Assembly (NCBI GenBank): GCA_016584305.1
Contig: JACEEZ010023399.1
Coordinates: forward strand, 133,844-197,843
Direction: 5' to 3'
Origin: Chionoecetes opilio
Lineage: Eukaryota; Arthropoda; Malacostraca; Decapoda; Majidae
Length of the DNA: 64,000 nt
The notes beneath the pieces were generated by a model, which had not been told where the DNA came from, searched no databases, and worked only from the letters and a program-made list of their open reading frames with translations. Below are positions 21,416 to 32,756 of the stretch, in pieces. Within the stretch, counting starts at the first letter, position 1; each line of letters opens with the position of its first letter. The translations under genes and the position numbers were made by a program.

Positions 21416-21555
21416 CAACGCCTGACCTGCGCCAACCACCAAGCTCAGCTGGTGAGCTGGCTGGGAATTTTACAAGAGAGGAGAGGCTGGTCCTGTATGA
21501 GCACACCCTGAGGAGTACTGCCCCTGTGGTAGCACCTCCAGAGCTCCTTCCAGTG
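21416..21555 (+). CDS. SNRNP48: candidate exon of SNRNP48-like gene
   Basis: After an acceptor-like caccag, an open frame reads ATPDLRQPPSS and then GNFTREERLVLYEHTLRST. The last part resembles the conserved DRLALYD segment of U11/U12 48K, which lies upstream of the KRRRQ(S/A)YR block found in the later exons, so the order fits. The donor is uncertain: GTTAGT after 21555, or GTACTG after 21514, the latter leaving the phase needed by the next exon. It could be an isolated conserved remnant. Low confidence. Confidence 0.35.
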
Positions 21556-21617
21556 GTTAGTCACATTAGTTCTGAGACTGACAAACTCAGTTATGTGTAT
21601 ATCTTTGCTTCTAACTA

Positions 21618-22066
21618 CACTTGACCCTCGATTTAATGGACCTCAAATTAATGGACTCTATCTGCTACCGGACAATCGGACCAAACTATTCAATAAGTCC
21701 CCTGCTTGAAAAATGTACACTACCTTGGACTCAGAATAGAAGCCTTCTGAGTCCTCTACATAGTCCTGTATACAGCTCTACATATTATTTATGCTAAGTG
21801 AGACAAAAACTACAATTATTTTCATGTTTTTGTTTTGTAATGATGCGTAGTGTCTAGGACTCTAGGTTATACATATCAATATGTTTCTAAATACCCATAA
21901 ATGCTTATTCATAATCATATTTCATATTTTTCTTTTTCTTATATGTAATAAACAGTGTTAAGGATGAAAAAAAATGATGTCCGGCCCATGAATACCAAGC
22001 AACGGACTTTTTCAAGCAACAAACAGTTCAATTCCCTATTTAGTCCGTTGAATTAAGGGTCGAGTG
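21618..22066. mobile_element. Tigger-like MITE, CACTTGACCCTCGATTT family, copy 1
   Basis: The left end CACTTGACCCTCGATTTAAT and right end (reverse complement CACTCGACCCTTAATTCAAC) are inverted repeats flanked by TA at 21616-21617 and 22067-22068. A diverged inverted copy occupies 37014-37766. It is 449 bp with no ORF. Confidence 0.8.
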
Positions 22067-22114
22067 TAGTAGCTTTTGATATTTGGTGACAAATATACAA
22101 AATTTATCAGTTAA

Positions 22115-22792
22115 CCCTTTCACGTCACCATTGTCATTCACTTTTTGTTGTCCCGCGTAAACCCATTGTCACCCGAAATGTCACCCGCGGGAAAAAAGTT
22201 GTACTTCCACCGCGTCTAGAAACTAAACTATCAAAGGTATCAAGTTCAATTATGTTTCGTTTTTAAGCTAAGATCATTTTCTATATCATACAATGTTAAA
22301 AAAATAAGCTAGCATGAAAATAACTTACAAATCTCGAGTTAGAAGTGAAAAAAAAAAAAAATAACACCTTGCGGCAAAAAATAATATGCCAAAAATCAAC
22401 TTATCATCATAGAAGATTTTTCTACATTCCATGACATAGCTGAATAAATTTCCTTTCCAATGAAGTATAATATATTGTAATTCGCTCAAAAATAAAGCCA
22501 TACAACGAAGTGAAAGATAGCATAAAGTTTTTTTTTTTAATAAATATATTTAATAAATATTGTATAATATAATATTATACAATATTATATTATACAAAAT
22601 ATATTTTAATATAATATATTGTAATTCGCTCCAACGGTCAAGTGAATCTCACGTCAACCGCGCGCATTTAATTTAAGATTTTTAATAAATATTTTAAAAT
22701 ATTATTTTTGGATGGCGCTCAAAGACGTCATCTGTACGTATGGCCTACACGTACCGGATGACGCTCAAAGACGTCATCTGTACGTGAAAGGG
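22115..22792. mobile_element. TTAA-site, piggyBac-like non-autonomous element
   Basis: TTAA flanks at 22111-22114 and 22793-22796. Termini CCCTTTCACGT are inverted. Near the right end a segment with GCTCAAAGACGTCATCTGTA is directly duplicated (22713-22737 and 22763-22786). The interior is AT-rich with no transposase. Confidence 0.75.
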
Positions 22793-22796
22793 TTAA

Positions 22797-23139
22797 AAAA
22801 GTATCAGTTTCATGTGTTGGCAGCTTGATAATTGGCATGAAGTGCAGCTAGAATTCAGTATTGCAACAATTTATTAATATAATTTTACAGCTTATGTAGA
22901 GTACACATAAATAATGTTAATTTCTCTCTCTCTCTCTGGCCCCCCCGTTCCCAGGCCATCATTTGTCATCGTGGGGGGGATTGGGGCCTGGGGGACAGCC
23001 TCCAGGTCGCTCCCTTGATTTCGGGCCTCTGTCCTCGGTCTGACGAATTTTGCCTGGCCTTTCCTGTCATCCTCCTTTTTCCCCTCCTTCACTCTATCTC
23101 TCCTCTTTTTGCCTCTTCCTATCCCCCTTTCCTCCTAAG
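22797..23139. other. spacer before the I-clade LINE
   Basis: Holds a short (CT)n run at about 22922-22938 and pyrimidine-rich DNA. No gene. It may include the 5' untranslated region of the LINE. Confidence 0.35.
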
Positions 23140-23302
23140 GTGTGAGAGCCGTGCTGATGGGATATGAGGCTGGCTTTGGGTCAGTCATGAACAGCCTCAG
23201 GGTGCCATGGGCATTGTATACCCTCGGTGCCACTGCCCTTACCCTTCATGGAGGTCTTGAGGGGCTGACCGTTTATTTCACCCTCTTTACTTCAGGCTCA
23301 CC

Positions 23303-25430
23303 ATGGCCAATGATGAAAACTTAACTCCTATAGGGGCTTTAGGGCCGGCCCCTCTACCAAATGACCCTACTGATCCCCCTGGTTTACCGACCCCTACTCC
23401 TCTTTTGACTATGGCCCGGAATACTGATATGCCCGTACCCCAAAGTCGACCCTCAGAGTCACTTTGTGCTCCTGAGCCCCCTAGCCAGATCAAGAATCCA
23501 TTCTCAGCACCAGGCGACACTCCAGCCCACAAACCCTCTATCTCTTCCATACCTTCTCCAGCCTTGCCTCCCTGCTCTACCCCTCCAGATCATTCCTCTA
23601 CCCTTCCTCATCATTCCTCTACCCTTCCTCCTCCCCAACCTTCTTTATCCTCTTCCTCATCCTGTATAGCTTCTCTTGCACCCTACAACCCTTCTCCCTC
23701 CGGGAGACCTACAGTCCGCACTGTCACCTTTTGGTCCTGCCAAATGGGATAGTTTCTTCATCGTCCCTAGCAACGCCCCTCACTCTGCTTGCACCCTAAG
23801 TTTCCAGAAATGCCTCCAACGGCAAGTTGGCATGGTTACATTCCGTACCTGTGCCGATCGGTCCCGCCTGGTGGTAGTTGACACTGAAGCCCAAGCCACT
23901 GCACTGACCAACCTTAAAGATATGGACGGCAACCCATTCTACATCATGCCCGACATTGCTCTTAACACCTGCACTGGAACTGTTTCCATCCACCCACATT
24001 CTTGCCCAGTCAATGACAAAGAATGGTCAGAATGCGCGGATGCCCTCCTCGACCTTTGGGCAGAGATTTATGATGCCGTTGCAGTTTACTGCTACACCAT
24101 CCCACCCCGGGGCTGCCGAAGGTACCCTACCAACATTGTCAAAGTCACCTTCAAAAGGCAAACACTCCCTAATAGACTTTATGTTGGCGGAGTACACTCG
24201 ACAGTTAAACCTTACCGCCCTAATCCTCGCCAGTGCCAGACATGCTAGCGTTTTGGCCACACTGCCAAGCACTGCCGATCCTCTGCCCGCTGCCCTCTTT
24301 GTGCTCAATCTGGCCATGCTCGTTCCATACGTCCTGCAACATCGCTCACATGTGCTCACTGTGGTGGTTCCCACAACGTCTTTTACAGGAGTTGCCCTGT
24401 CTACCGCTTCAAATCGGAAGTGGCATCAATCAGATTTGAGAAGGGCTTAACTCTGAGGGAAGCCCACCAAGAAGCTCACTGCCAAGGCTTTCGCCTACCC
24501 CCTTCTCCCAGCTTATTTCCACTCCCACTTTTCCGGATCCCCCTACTACAACCTCTCCTACCCTCGCTTTCCCTGTTCCTCCTCTTCCCACTCCTCGTCC
24601 TTCCTTTGCTCCTCCTGCTGACCCCCTTCTCTCCATAAATAACCCCTTTTCCGTCCTCAGTCCAGATACTCCGACCTCTACCCCTTCCTCGATCCCCACA
24701 CCCCTTCCTCGATCCCCACACCCCTTCCTCAATGCACCCCTCGGCCTACTCTTACCAGACGACCTAAACGTCCTCCCCCTTCCTCCCCCCCAAGACCTCC
24801 CACTATCTCTCCCTCCTCAGCTCCTCACGCCCCACTTTCTATATCTCCTACTAAGAAACCCTGTGCCTCCCAGGTCTCCCGTCCTGACTCTCCAGTTGAG
24901 ACCATACCTATGATCGAGGTGTAACTCGCTCAGTCTCAAGACATGACCCCTCTACCCGCTTCCCAGACCACCTCATCTTCCCCACCTTCTGTCTCAACCC
25001 TCAAGTCTCAGCTGAGATACATCCTCTTCCCTCCCACCTTCTGCCTACCCCTCTTCCTCCTGCCTCCCAGCTTCCCCCCTGTTCCCCCCCTTCTCCATTC
25101 TCCCCACTCCACCCTTCTCCCCTTTCCTCTGATCACCCTATGTCCTCTCCCCCATCTTCTACTTCCTCTGCCCGCCCTGCTGTTAAGTCTGTTCTTAACT
25201 TACCCCTCCCTTCTAGCTATACACGCGACTCCCTTTTGTCACAACAACCCCCATCCCTGACCCCTCACCCCCCTGACCCTACTAACTGTCCTTCACCTAC
25301 TACGTCCGATCCCCCACCTGATACCCCGGATCCTACTGACCCCTCTACTCCTGACCCCCCACCTGATACCCCAGATCCTCCTGACCCCTCTACTCCTGAC
25401 GCTGCCATTCCAACCCTCATCACCCGATGA
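23303..25430 (+). pseudogene. I-clade LINE ORF1 (gag-like, CCHC zinc knuckles)
   Basis: ATG 23303 starts a Pro/Ser-rich leader. After a frame change near 23700 the core reads WDSFFIVPSNAP to RQTLPNRLYVGG, followed by three zinc knuckles: CQTC..FGHTAKHC (with a stop inside), CPLCAQSGHARS and CAHCGGSHNVFYRSC, then VASIRFEKGLTLREAHQEA, a typical I/Jockey ORF1 end. A long Pro/Ser/Thr tail (24480-25430) contains a 42 bp duplication (DPPPDTPDP units near 25310-25400). Stops and frameshifts disable it. The protein would bind LINE RNA. Confidence 0.65.
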
Positions 25431-25914
25431 CCTCTACACAATGTCTGTTCTCCAATGGAACATTCGCGGCTTCCGCTCCCACAGACAAGACCTTCGTCTC
25501 CTGATTTCCTGCTATGAACCTCAAGTTATCTGCCTCCAAGAAACTTTCCTTACTCAAACCCCTGTTCCAATTCCCAATTACTATTTTATTTCCTCTCCCC
25601 ATTCTATTTCTTCCTCCTCTATCCTTGTCCACCAGAAAACGGCCCATGTCTCTCCGAATGTCAACACAACTGTCCCATGTACCCTATTAAAGTAATCGTC
25701 CAGACCCATTTATTTTTTGCCTAATTATGTTGAATACACATTCAAAACACCTAATCCACCAAAAATAATCAATTTCCAGGCCTTATTTCCGTAAAAACAC
25801 GAATTTTGTAAAAAGCGCGCGAATTTTTTTTTCTTCCCCCCAACAGGGCTACGAATATTATTGATGATGTCACAGGAGGAACTCCAATGTAAACAAAAGT
25901 CTTCTGCCTGTGTA

Positions 25915-25916
<2 letters not shown>

Positions 25917-25958
<42 letters not shown>

Positions 25959-25981
25959 TAGTAGTGGTGGTAATAGTAGTA

Positions 25982-26014
<33 letters not shown>

Positions 26015-26245
26015 GTATAGTAGTGGTGGTAATAGTGGTAATAGTAGTAGTAGTAGTGTAGTAGTAGTAGTAGTAGTAGTGTAGTAGTAGTAATAGTAGT
26101 ATAGTAGTTGCTTAGTAGTAGTAGTAGTAGTAGTATAGTAGTGGTGGTAATAGTGGTAATAGTAGTAGTAGTAGTAGTAGTAGTAGTGTAGTAGTAGTAA
26201 TAGTAGTAGTAGTAGTTTAGTAGTAGTAGTAGTAGTTAGTAGTAG
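25917..26245. repeat. (TAG)n microsatellite
   Basis: Long, slightly interrupted TAG array, with GTGGTGGTAA interruptions repeated at about 25965, 26027 and 26140. Confidence 0.95.
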
Positions 26246-26503
26246 AAGCCACCCAGCCACACCACCGCCTTGCCACATAGCGTAGTATTGACGGTATTAT
26301 TACGTGCTATAGGACAGATATAGACAGTATGGACAGATTATATAACTAAGGGAAGGATTACTGCTAGAAGAGACAAAGTATTACGTTATGAGAGACAGTG
26401 AGATTAAGAGATAATAGCAAAGGAGAGATCGATCGATGTGTGTGTGTGTGTGTGTGTGTCTCCCAACATGGCAACTCTAACCCACTGTCTCTCTTCCCGT
26501 CTT

Positions 26504-26700
<197 letters not shown>

Positions 26701-27409
26701 CCCTCCTTTCTTCTTCTCTCTCTCTTCCTCCTTTCATCCCCTGACTATAAAGTTGTAGTGGTGGTACAGCGGGGAAGAGGAGGCTTCCTGCTGTGATGTC
26801 ACCGAGCCATGGTGCATCGTCTGCTTGTCGTGAGGAGCGTTTTGAGAGCTCGAGGAATTTGCAGATTTTGATTGCGGATTATTTAAAAACGGCTGACTGG
26901 ATGCAAAAAGTGACAACATATTGTTGATATACTCGCTAATGGCTATAATTTGATTGCATTAAATCAGGAATGATGAAATGGTGTGGACGATTACTTTAAG
27001 GGTATATATCCAACGTTGGATTACTATTGTTTCGATCTATTTCTCTCCTTCTCACCCTATTAACTTTGATGCCGTACACGCCCTTCTCTCCCGCCTACAA
27101 CCTCATTTGCTGGTAGTAGGTGACTTCAACTGCCGCCACTCCCTTTGGGGTGACTCCACTGTAAACACCCGTGGCTGCTCCCTTGAACGCTTCCTAGCCA
27201 CCACCGACCTCATTATTCTCAACTCTAATCGCCCCACTCACTTTGATGTGAGGACTCAGTCATTTTCCTGCCTTGACCTCTCCCTTTGCTCTCCTTCCCT
27301 CCGCTTAGACCTGCATTGGTCGGTCCTCGACCAATTCCCTTATAGTGACCACTTTCCTATCCTACTTTCTCGTACCTCATACGTCCCGCTTCCTAACCCT
27401 CCACGCTAG

Positions 27410-29500
27410 TGTTTCCGCAGAGCCGACTGGTGCACTTTTGCCTCCCTTTCTGCCCTTCCACTTCATCCTTCCACCTTTTCTTCCACCTTTAAAATGCTCA
27501 CCTACTTCTCCGTCTCAATTCTAAGTGCCGCCCTTACTGCCATCCCCCGGACCTCTCGACCTTTTACCTCCAAATGCGTTCCCTGGTAGACTTAGATTGT
27601 TCAAAAGCCCACCGACTAAAACGTGCTGCTTGGAGCAGCTATCGCTGCAAACGTGGTACCCCCGGCCAACTCCCGGCCCTTATTTAATTTAAAATAACCT
27701 CTGCCCATCTTAAGAGGACCATTAAACTCTGTCATTAATAGTTGGCGCACCTATGTCTCCTCCCTCACAGCCGAAACCCCTATTTCCTTAGTTTGGCGCC
27801 GAATACATAAATTGTCAGGTAAACACCTGCCCTCTGTTGCCCCAGTCCTGCACGTTTGTAACCAAATTTTTGAAGAGCCATTACAAGTAGCAGAGGAATT
27901 AGGCTCCTTTTTTAGTCTGGTGAGTAGTGGCTCCCACCTCTCTCCCCAGTTCACTAGAATCAAAGCTACCAGGGAACGCATTCCTGTCACCTTCTCTCTA
28001 TCCTCTTCTGAACATTACAATGCTCCTTTCTCTTCTTCTGAACTCGCCTCCGCTCTTCATTCTTGCCGCAACACCCGTGAAGGCCCTGACGGCATTCACT
28101 ACCTAATGCTTAAACACCTTCCTCCTGTTTCTCTCATCTTCTTACCAGCCCTTTTTAACCGAGTTTGGTTCCTTGGGGACTTTCCCCCCCCCATGGCGCG
28201 AAGCCCTTGTCCTCCCATTCCTCAAACCTAACAAATCCGTTACCCTCCCCCAAGATTACCGCCCCTTTGCCTTAACTAGTTGCCTATGTAAGTTACTGGA
28301 ACGCATGATAAATCTCCGTCTTATGTGGCTCCTGGAATAAAAAAGTCTTCTCTCCCCTTCTCAATTTGGTTACCGACATGCCCGAAGCACAGCCGACCCC
28401 TTAGCCCACCTGGAAACATACAGTACCACAGTCTTTGCCCATCACGAATCAGTCCTTGCTGTTTATTTTTATTTAGAGAAAGCTTATGATACCACCTGGC
28501 GACACCATATCCTCCACCAGTTATCCACTTTCGGCATAACTAAAAACATGGGGGTCTTTCTCCAGTCCTTTCTCAGTGATCGCTCCTTCAGAGTCAAAAT
28601 ATCTTCCTCCATTTCCTCATCCTTCCCACAATATGTGGGAAGGAAGTCCCCCAAGGAAGTCCCCCAAGGTGTCCCCCAAGGAAGTGTCCTCAGCACTTCC
28701 TTGTTCCTCATTGCAGTTAATGGACTTGTCTCCACCTTACTACCTGGCGTCCGGTCCTCCCTTTACGTAGATGACCAAGCCATCTATGCTTCCAGCCCTT
28801 CCCTGGCACCCCTCCGCTGTCTCCTCCAATCTGCTATTTCCGCTGCTTCTTCCTGGGCTACTGATCATGGCTTTCGTTTCTCTCCCACAAAATCCTCCAT
28901 CCTTTTCTCTTGCTCTCGTGTGCCACTCTCACCTCCACTTTCTCTATATAACGTACCTCTCAAGTATTGCTCCTCTGGTAGATTCCTTGGCCTCACTTTC
29001 GACTCCCGACTTACCTGGAAGGCACATATCCTATCTCTAAAAGTAACTGCCCTTCGTCGCCTCTGCCTCTTACAAACTATCTCCCATGTGTCTTGGGGTT
29101 CTGACTGCAAGACCCTCCTCCATCTCCACACTGTCCTGGTCCTCTCCACTCTTGACTATGGATGTCATATTTATTCCTATGCCTCTGCCTCCCTCTTCAG
29201 CCTCCTGGACCCTGTTCACCACCTAGGCCTCCGTCTGGCTCTAGGTGCCTTTTGCTCCTCCCCTGTTGAGAGCCTCTATGCTGAGTCGGGCCTCCCGTCC
29301 CTCTCTCGCCGTCGAGCCCTCCTATCACTTCGGTGCTATACTCGCCTTCATCAATTTCCTACTTCTAAGATTGCAGTCCCCCAATCTCTCCTCACAGTGA
29401 TCTCCCCTCGTTTGTCACCACCCTTCCCTGTTCGCATCCTTCTCTCCCACTCCTCCTTTCCTACTCTTAGTGTCCTCCCTTTCTATGTTCATTCCTTCCC
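27410..29500 (+). pseudogene. I-clade LINE reverse transcriptase
   Basis: Motifs: REGPDGIHYLMLKHLP, then after a frameshift near 28195 KPNKSVTLPQDYRP and LLSPSQFGYRHARSTADPL; motif A reads YFYLEKAYDTTW, with Tyr where the catalytic Asp belongs. Motif B is VPQGSVLS, preceded by a tandem micro-duplication (KSPKEVPQGVPQG, 28640-28685). Motif C SLYVDDQAIYAS is intact. A stop lies near 28338. The thumb region continues to about 29500. Loss of the motif A Asp would abolish polymerisation. Confidence 0.75.
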
Positions 29501-29503
29501 TCC

Positions 29504-30430
29504 GTGGCTTATACCTTCCCCTCTCCCAAGTCTACCATTCCTCCTATCGTCTTACGCTCTCACTTTCTTGAACACCTTTCCACTCATTCCTCTAGCACCC
29601 ACGTCTACACTGACGGTTCTAAATCCCACTCTGGATCTAGCTTTGCTATCCTCTTCGCCTCTCTTCATTATCAATTCCATCTACCTAGAGAATCCAGTGT
29701 TCTTACAACGGAATTGTACGCCATCCTCTTCGCCTTAAAACGCATATTTTTCTACCCATCCTGTTCCTTCACTATCTTCACTGATTCCCGCAATTCCCTT
29801 TCTCTTATACAATCCCTTTGCTCACTTCACCCTCTTGTCCGGGAGATCCAAGACTGGTTATTCCGCCTATCCGTACGACACAAAACAATATGCTTCTGCT
29901 GGGTGTCAAGTCACGTGGGTATCTCGGGCAACGAACGCGTTGATTCTTTAGCGCGCTCGGCCACTGTGTCCCAATAGCCCCGTTTCTGAAACTTGCCAGC
30001 CTCTGACTACTACCCTTTATTTAAATCTTTCCTTTTCGACCGCTGGCAGTCCTCCTGGACCAATTTCTCTGCCAATAAGCTTCGCCTGATCAAACCCTCT
30101 ATATCTCCATGGTCAGATCCTTACCACACTAATTGACGTTGGGAGACTGCTCTTGCACGCTTACGCATAGGCCATATCAACCTCACACACACCTATCTCA
30201 TGTCACGCTCCTCCCCAACCCTCTGCACACCCTGTCAAGCACCTCTCACTGTCTAACATGTCCTAATATCCTGCCCCCATCTTACTACTGCCCGTTCCAG
30301 TTCCTTCCCTCATTTTTCCTCCCTTTCCCGACCTCCTTGTCTTGCGAACATTCTCCCGGAATCCCCCTCCTTCTCCCTGGAAAATTGAACCTCCTTCCTC
30401 CGACAAATCCACATCCTGCATCTGATCTAA
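29504..30430 (+). pseudogene. I-clade LINE RNase H and C-terminal zinc motif
   Basis: RNase H residues are visible: VYTDGSKSHSG (Asp), TELYAILFALK (Glu), IFTDSRNSL (Asp) and WVSSHVGISGNERVDSLA (His and last Asp). The stop at 29975-29977 ends that frame. In another frame, RLRIGHINLTHTYL and CTPCQAPLTV..HVLISC form the C-terminal CCHC-like motif of I-type LINEs. RNase H degrades RNA in the RNA:DNA hybrid. Confidence 0.7.
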
Positions 30431-30626
30431 CCATCCTGCTGTAACATTCCGTTCTTTCCCCTTCCCTCACCGTTTCACTATTTTACTAAAACCCCACCCC
30501 TTTTTTATGCTTTGCCATAGTGCCATATGACCCCTGATGTCTGGCACATTCCCCTTTTTTTTGGCATTAAATCTCTCTTTCTCTCTCTCTCCCCCCCTCC
30601 CCCCCCCACACACACACAACTATCAG

Positions 30627-30736
30627 CTGTGTGTACAGACATGCTCTGGAAGGCTCCTACACAACTGGCTATTGTGACTGGCTGCTGTGACCAAACAAGG
30701 ATGCAGAGGACCCAAAAAGACCTTGAGTACTTACAG
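30627..30736 (+). CDS. SNRNP48: SNRNP48-like gene, internal exon
   Basis: The acceptor is ctatcag at 30620-30626 after a long C/T tract, and the donor is CAG|GTGAGAG at 30736/30737. The exon is 110 bp: two bases plus 36 codons ending in frame 0, matching the frame-0 start of exon 36268. It encodes MLWKAPTQLAIVTGC... and MQRTQKDLEYLQ; the end corresponds in position to the K..LE.L segment before the RD(F/Y)KRRRQ block of U11/U12 48K. The product would act in the U11/U12 di-snRNP of the minor spliceosome in the nucleus. The polypyrimidine tract seems to derive from the LINE tail and microsatellite just upstream. Confidence 0.5.
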
Positions 30737-30813
30737 GTGAGAGCTATGCAGTTAAATAGTCTCGTCTCCAAATGATTAGCCTAAAAAGTGAAAAGAATTG
30801 GAAATAAACAAAG

Positions 30814-31690
30814 ATGGAAGATCCCACCACGACCTCTTTTGACGGCTTTGATACCAAAAAAAAAGACATATTAGGGCTGAAAATGAATCAGAGAAGAGTC
30901 ATAATGCTAGAAAATGTAGTACACGAAATGATGGATAAACTAGAGAAAATGGAAAAGAAAGTGTTCGTACTGGAAAAAGATAATACTATTTTGAAAAATA
31001 GAGTGGATGAACTAAATCGTAAAGAAGACGACGAAAAGGCAGTGAAAATGCATGCAGTACATAAGAAATGGAAAATGACACAAGAGGAAATGAAAGATGT
31101 AAGAAAGACATGGAAGACAGAAAAAGAAAAAGACCAAGAAAGCTTACCTCATAATAATAGAAGATCAAGAAAATGAAAAGAAAAATCTGGCCAAAGAAGT
31201 AGTCAAAGTAATTAAACAAAAGGAAAATTTAGTAAGAGATACGGTGGAAAAAAAGAAATGTGTCATCATTTTTGGTTTCAAAGAAAAAGTGCTGCCCAAG
31301 AAAAACATAAGAGAAGAGGAAGAAAAGAAAATGGCAAAAGAAATATTTAAAGTAGTAGAAGAAAATACGGAGATAGAAGAAGAAATAGAAGAGATACATA
31401 GGTTAGGCAAATATGAAGAGGGAGGGGCCCGCCCCTTAAAAGTTAAGTTTAGGTCACAAACTACAGCACAAGATATATTGTCTAAGGCATGGAAACTGGC
31501 AAAGACAGAAGAATATAAGAAAATATGGATAAGAAAAGATATGAATGAGGAAGAAAGAGCCAGATTGAATGTACTGTTTAAAGAAGCCAAAGAAAAAAAC
31601 GAATTGAGAACGGAAGAGGAAAATCAGAAATTCTATTGGAGAGTTTTGGACCAAAAACTGAAGAAGTGGTATCTAAAAGAGAAAGAGTAA
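30814..31690 (+). pseudogene. LINE ORF1 protein: coiled coil plus RNA-binding-like domain
   Basis: ATG 30814 opens MEDPTTTSFDGFD, then a strongly charged coiled coil (about residues 25-110). After a stop/frameshift near 31176, translation resumes with VIIFGFKEKVLP, EIHRLGKYEEGGARPLKVKF and FKEAKEKNELR, resembling the RRM and C-terminal domains of LINE ORF1 chaperones. The corresponding protein of the minus-strand copy has the same order. It would coat LINE RNA. Confidence 0.65.
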
Positions 31691-32756
31691 GAGAAGACAG
31701 TTCAAAGAAAAATGAAAAAGGATGGCGGGTATCGTACACAAATATAAATGGGCTAGTGTCAACATTAACAGAAGTAAACGATTACCTGAGAGCCAAGAAA
31801 CCAGACATATTGGGTTTGGTAGAAACGAACCCGAGTGATTCTGAGGATGTGCCAGTTGGGGAGAGTCAATATAATGTATGGTGGCGAAACAGAAATCAGA
31901 AAAAGGGAGGTGGTGTAATGATGTTAACAAAGAAGGATGTGGTAGTAGGGAATGTGGAAAAAGGAGAAGGTATGGCAGAGGTGTTGAAGGTAGAGTTGGT
32001 GATGAAAAAAGGAAGAATAAGAGACTTAGTACTCGTATACGTTCCACCTAAGACAAATTCCTGAGGGAGAGAAGAGTATGGAGACATGATAAGAGACACA
32101 AGCAAATGTTAAAAAAATACGATGGAAATTGTGAGAACATAATTTTGATGGGAGATTTTAACTGCAAAGAAGTTTCCTGGGAAGAATGGTATACAGAAGG
32201 AGGAGAAGACTCATGGGGTGGTACACTGTTGGATTTGGTAATGAATAACATCATGACTCAGTGGATTAAAGAGAACACAAGATTCAGAGGTAGCGAAGAA
32301 CCATCAAGACTAGATCTACTATTGACAAAAGAACTGGAAGTAATTAGTAAAGTAAATTATCAGTGCCCACTTGGAAAGAGTGACCATGTACTTATTGAAT
32401 TTGAAGTAAATGATAGCAAAAAAGAGGGGAGAAGAGAAGAACACAAGAAAGGAAGATACAATTATGGAAAAGCAGACTTTGACGGATTAAGAACATTTTT
32501 CGGAGAGATAGACTGGAGTAATTTCCATGCAACAAGGAGTACCCAGAGAAAATGGGATGAGTTCATCCGAATTTACACAGAAGGAATAAATAGTTATGTT
32601 CCGAGGATAGTTGTCAGAGAAAAGAAAAAGAATGAATGGTTTAACAGAAAATGTGAATTAGCAAGACTAGAAAGAGAAAAAACATGGAATAGTTGGAGGA
32701 AAAAAGGAGGTATCAACCTTTGGGATAGTAAAAAACAACTAGAAATGAATATGTAA
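31636..32756 (+). pseudogene. LINE ORF2 endonuclease
   Basis: VSYTNINGLVSTLTE (Asn), DILGLVETNPSD (Glu), ILMGDFNCKEVSW (Asp/Asn), PSRLDLLLT and KSDHVLIEF (Asp/His) are the ordered AP-endonuclease motifs. A stop at 32062 and a frameshift near 32108 break it. Another frame change near 32754 separates it from the RT. Confidence 0.75.

Noticed and set aside
22892..23324. Short ORFs before the I-clade LINE
   Set aside because: No motif and no conserved start; treated as LINE leader or spacer.
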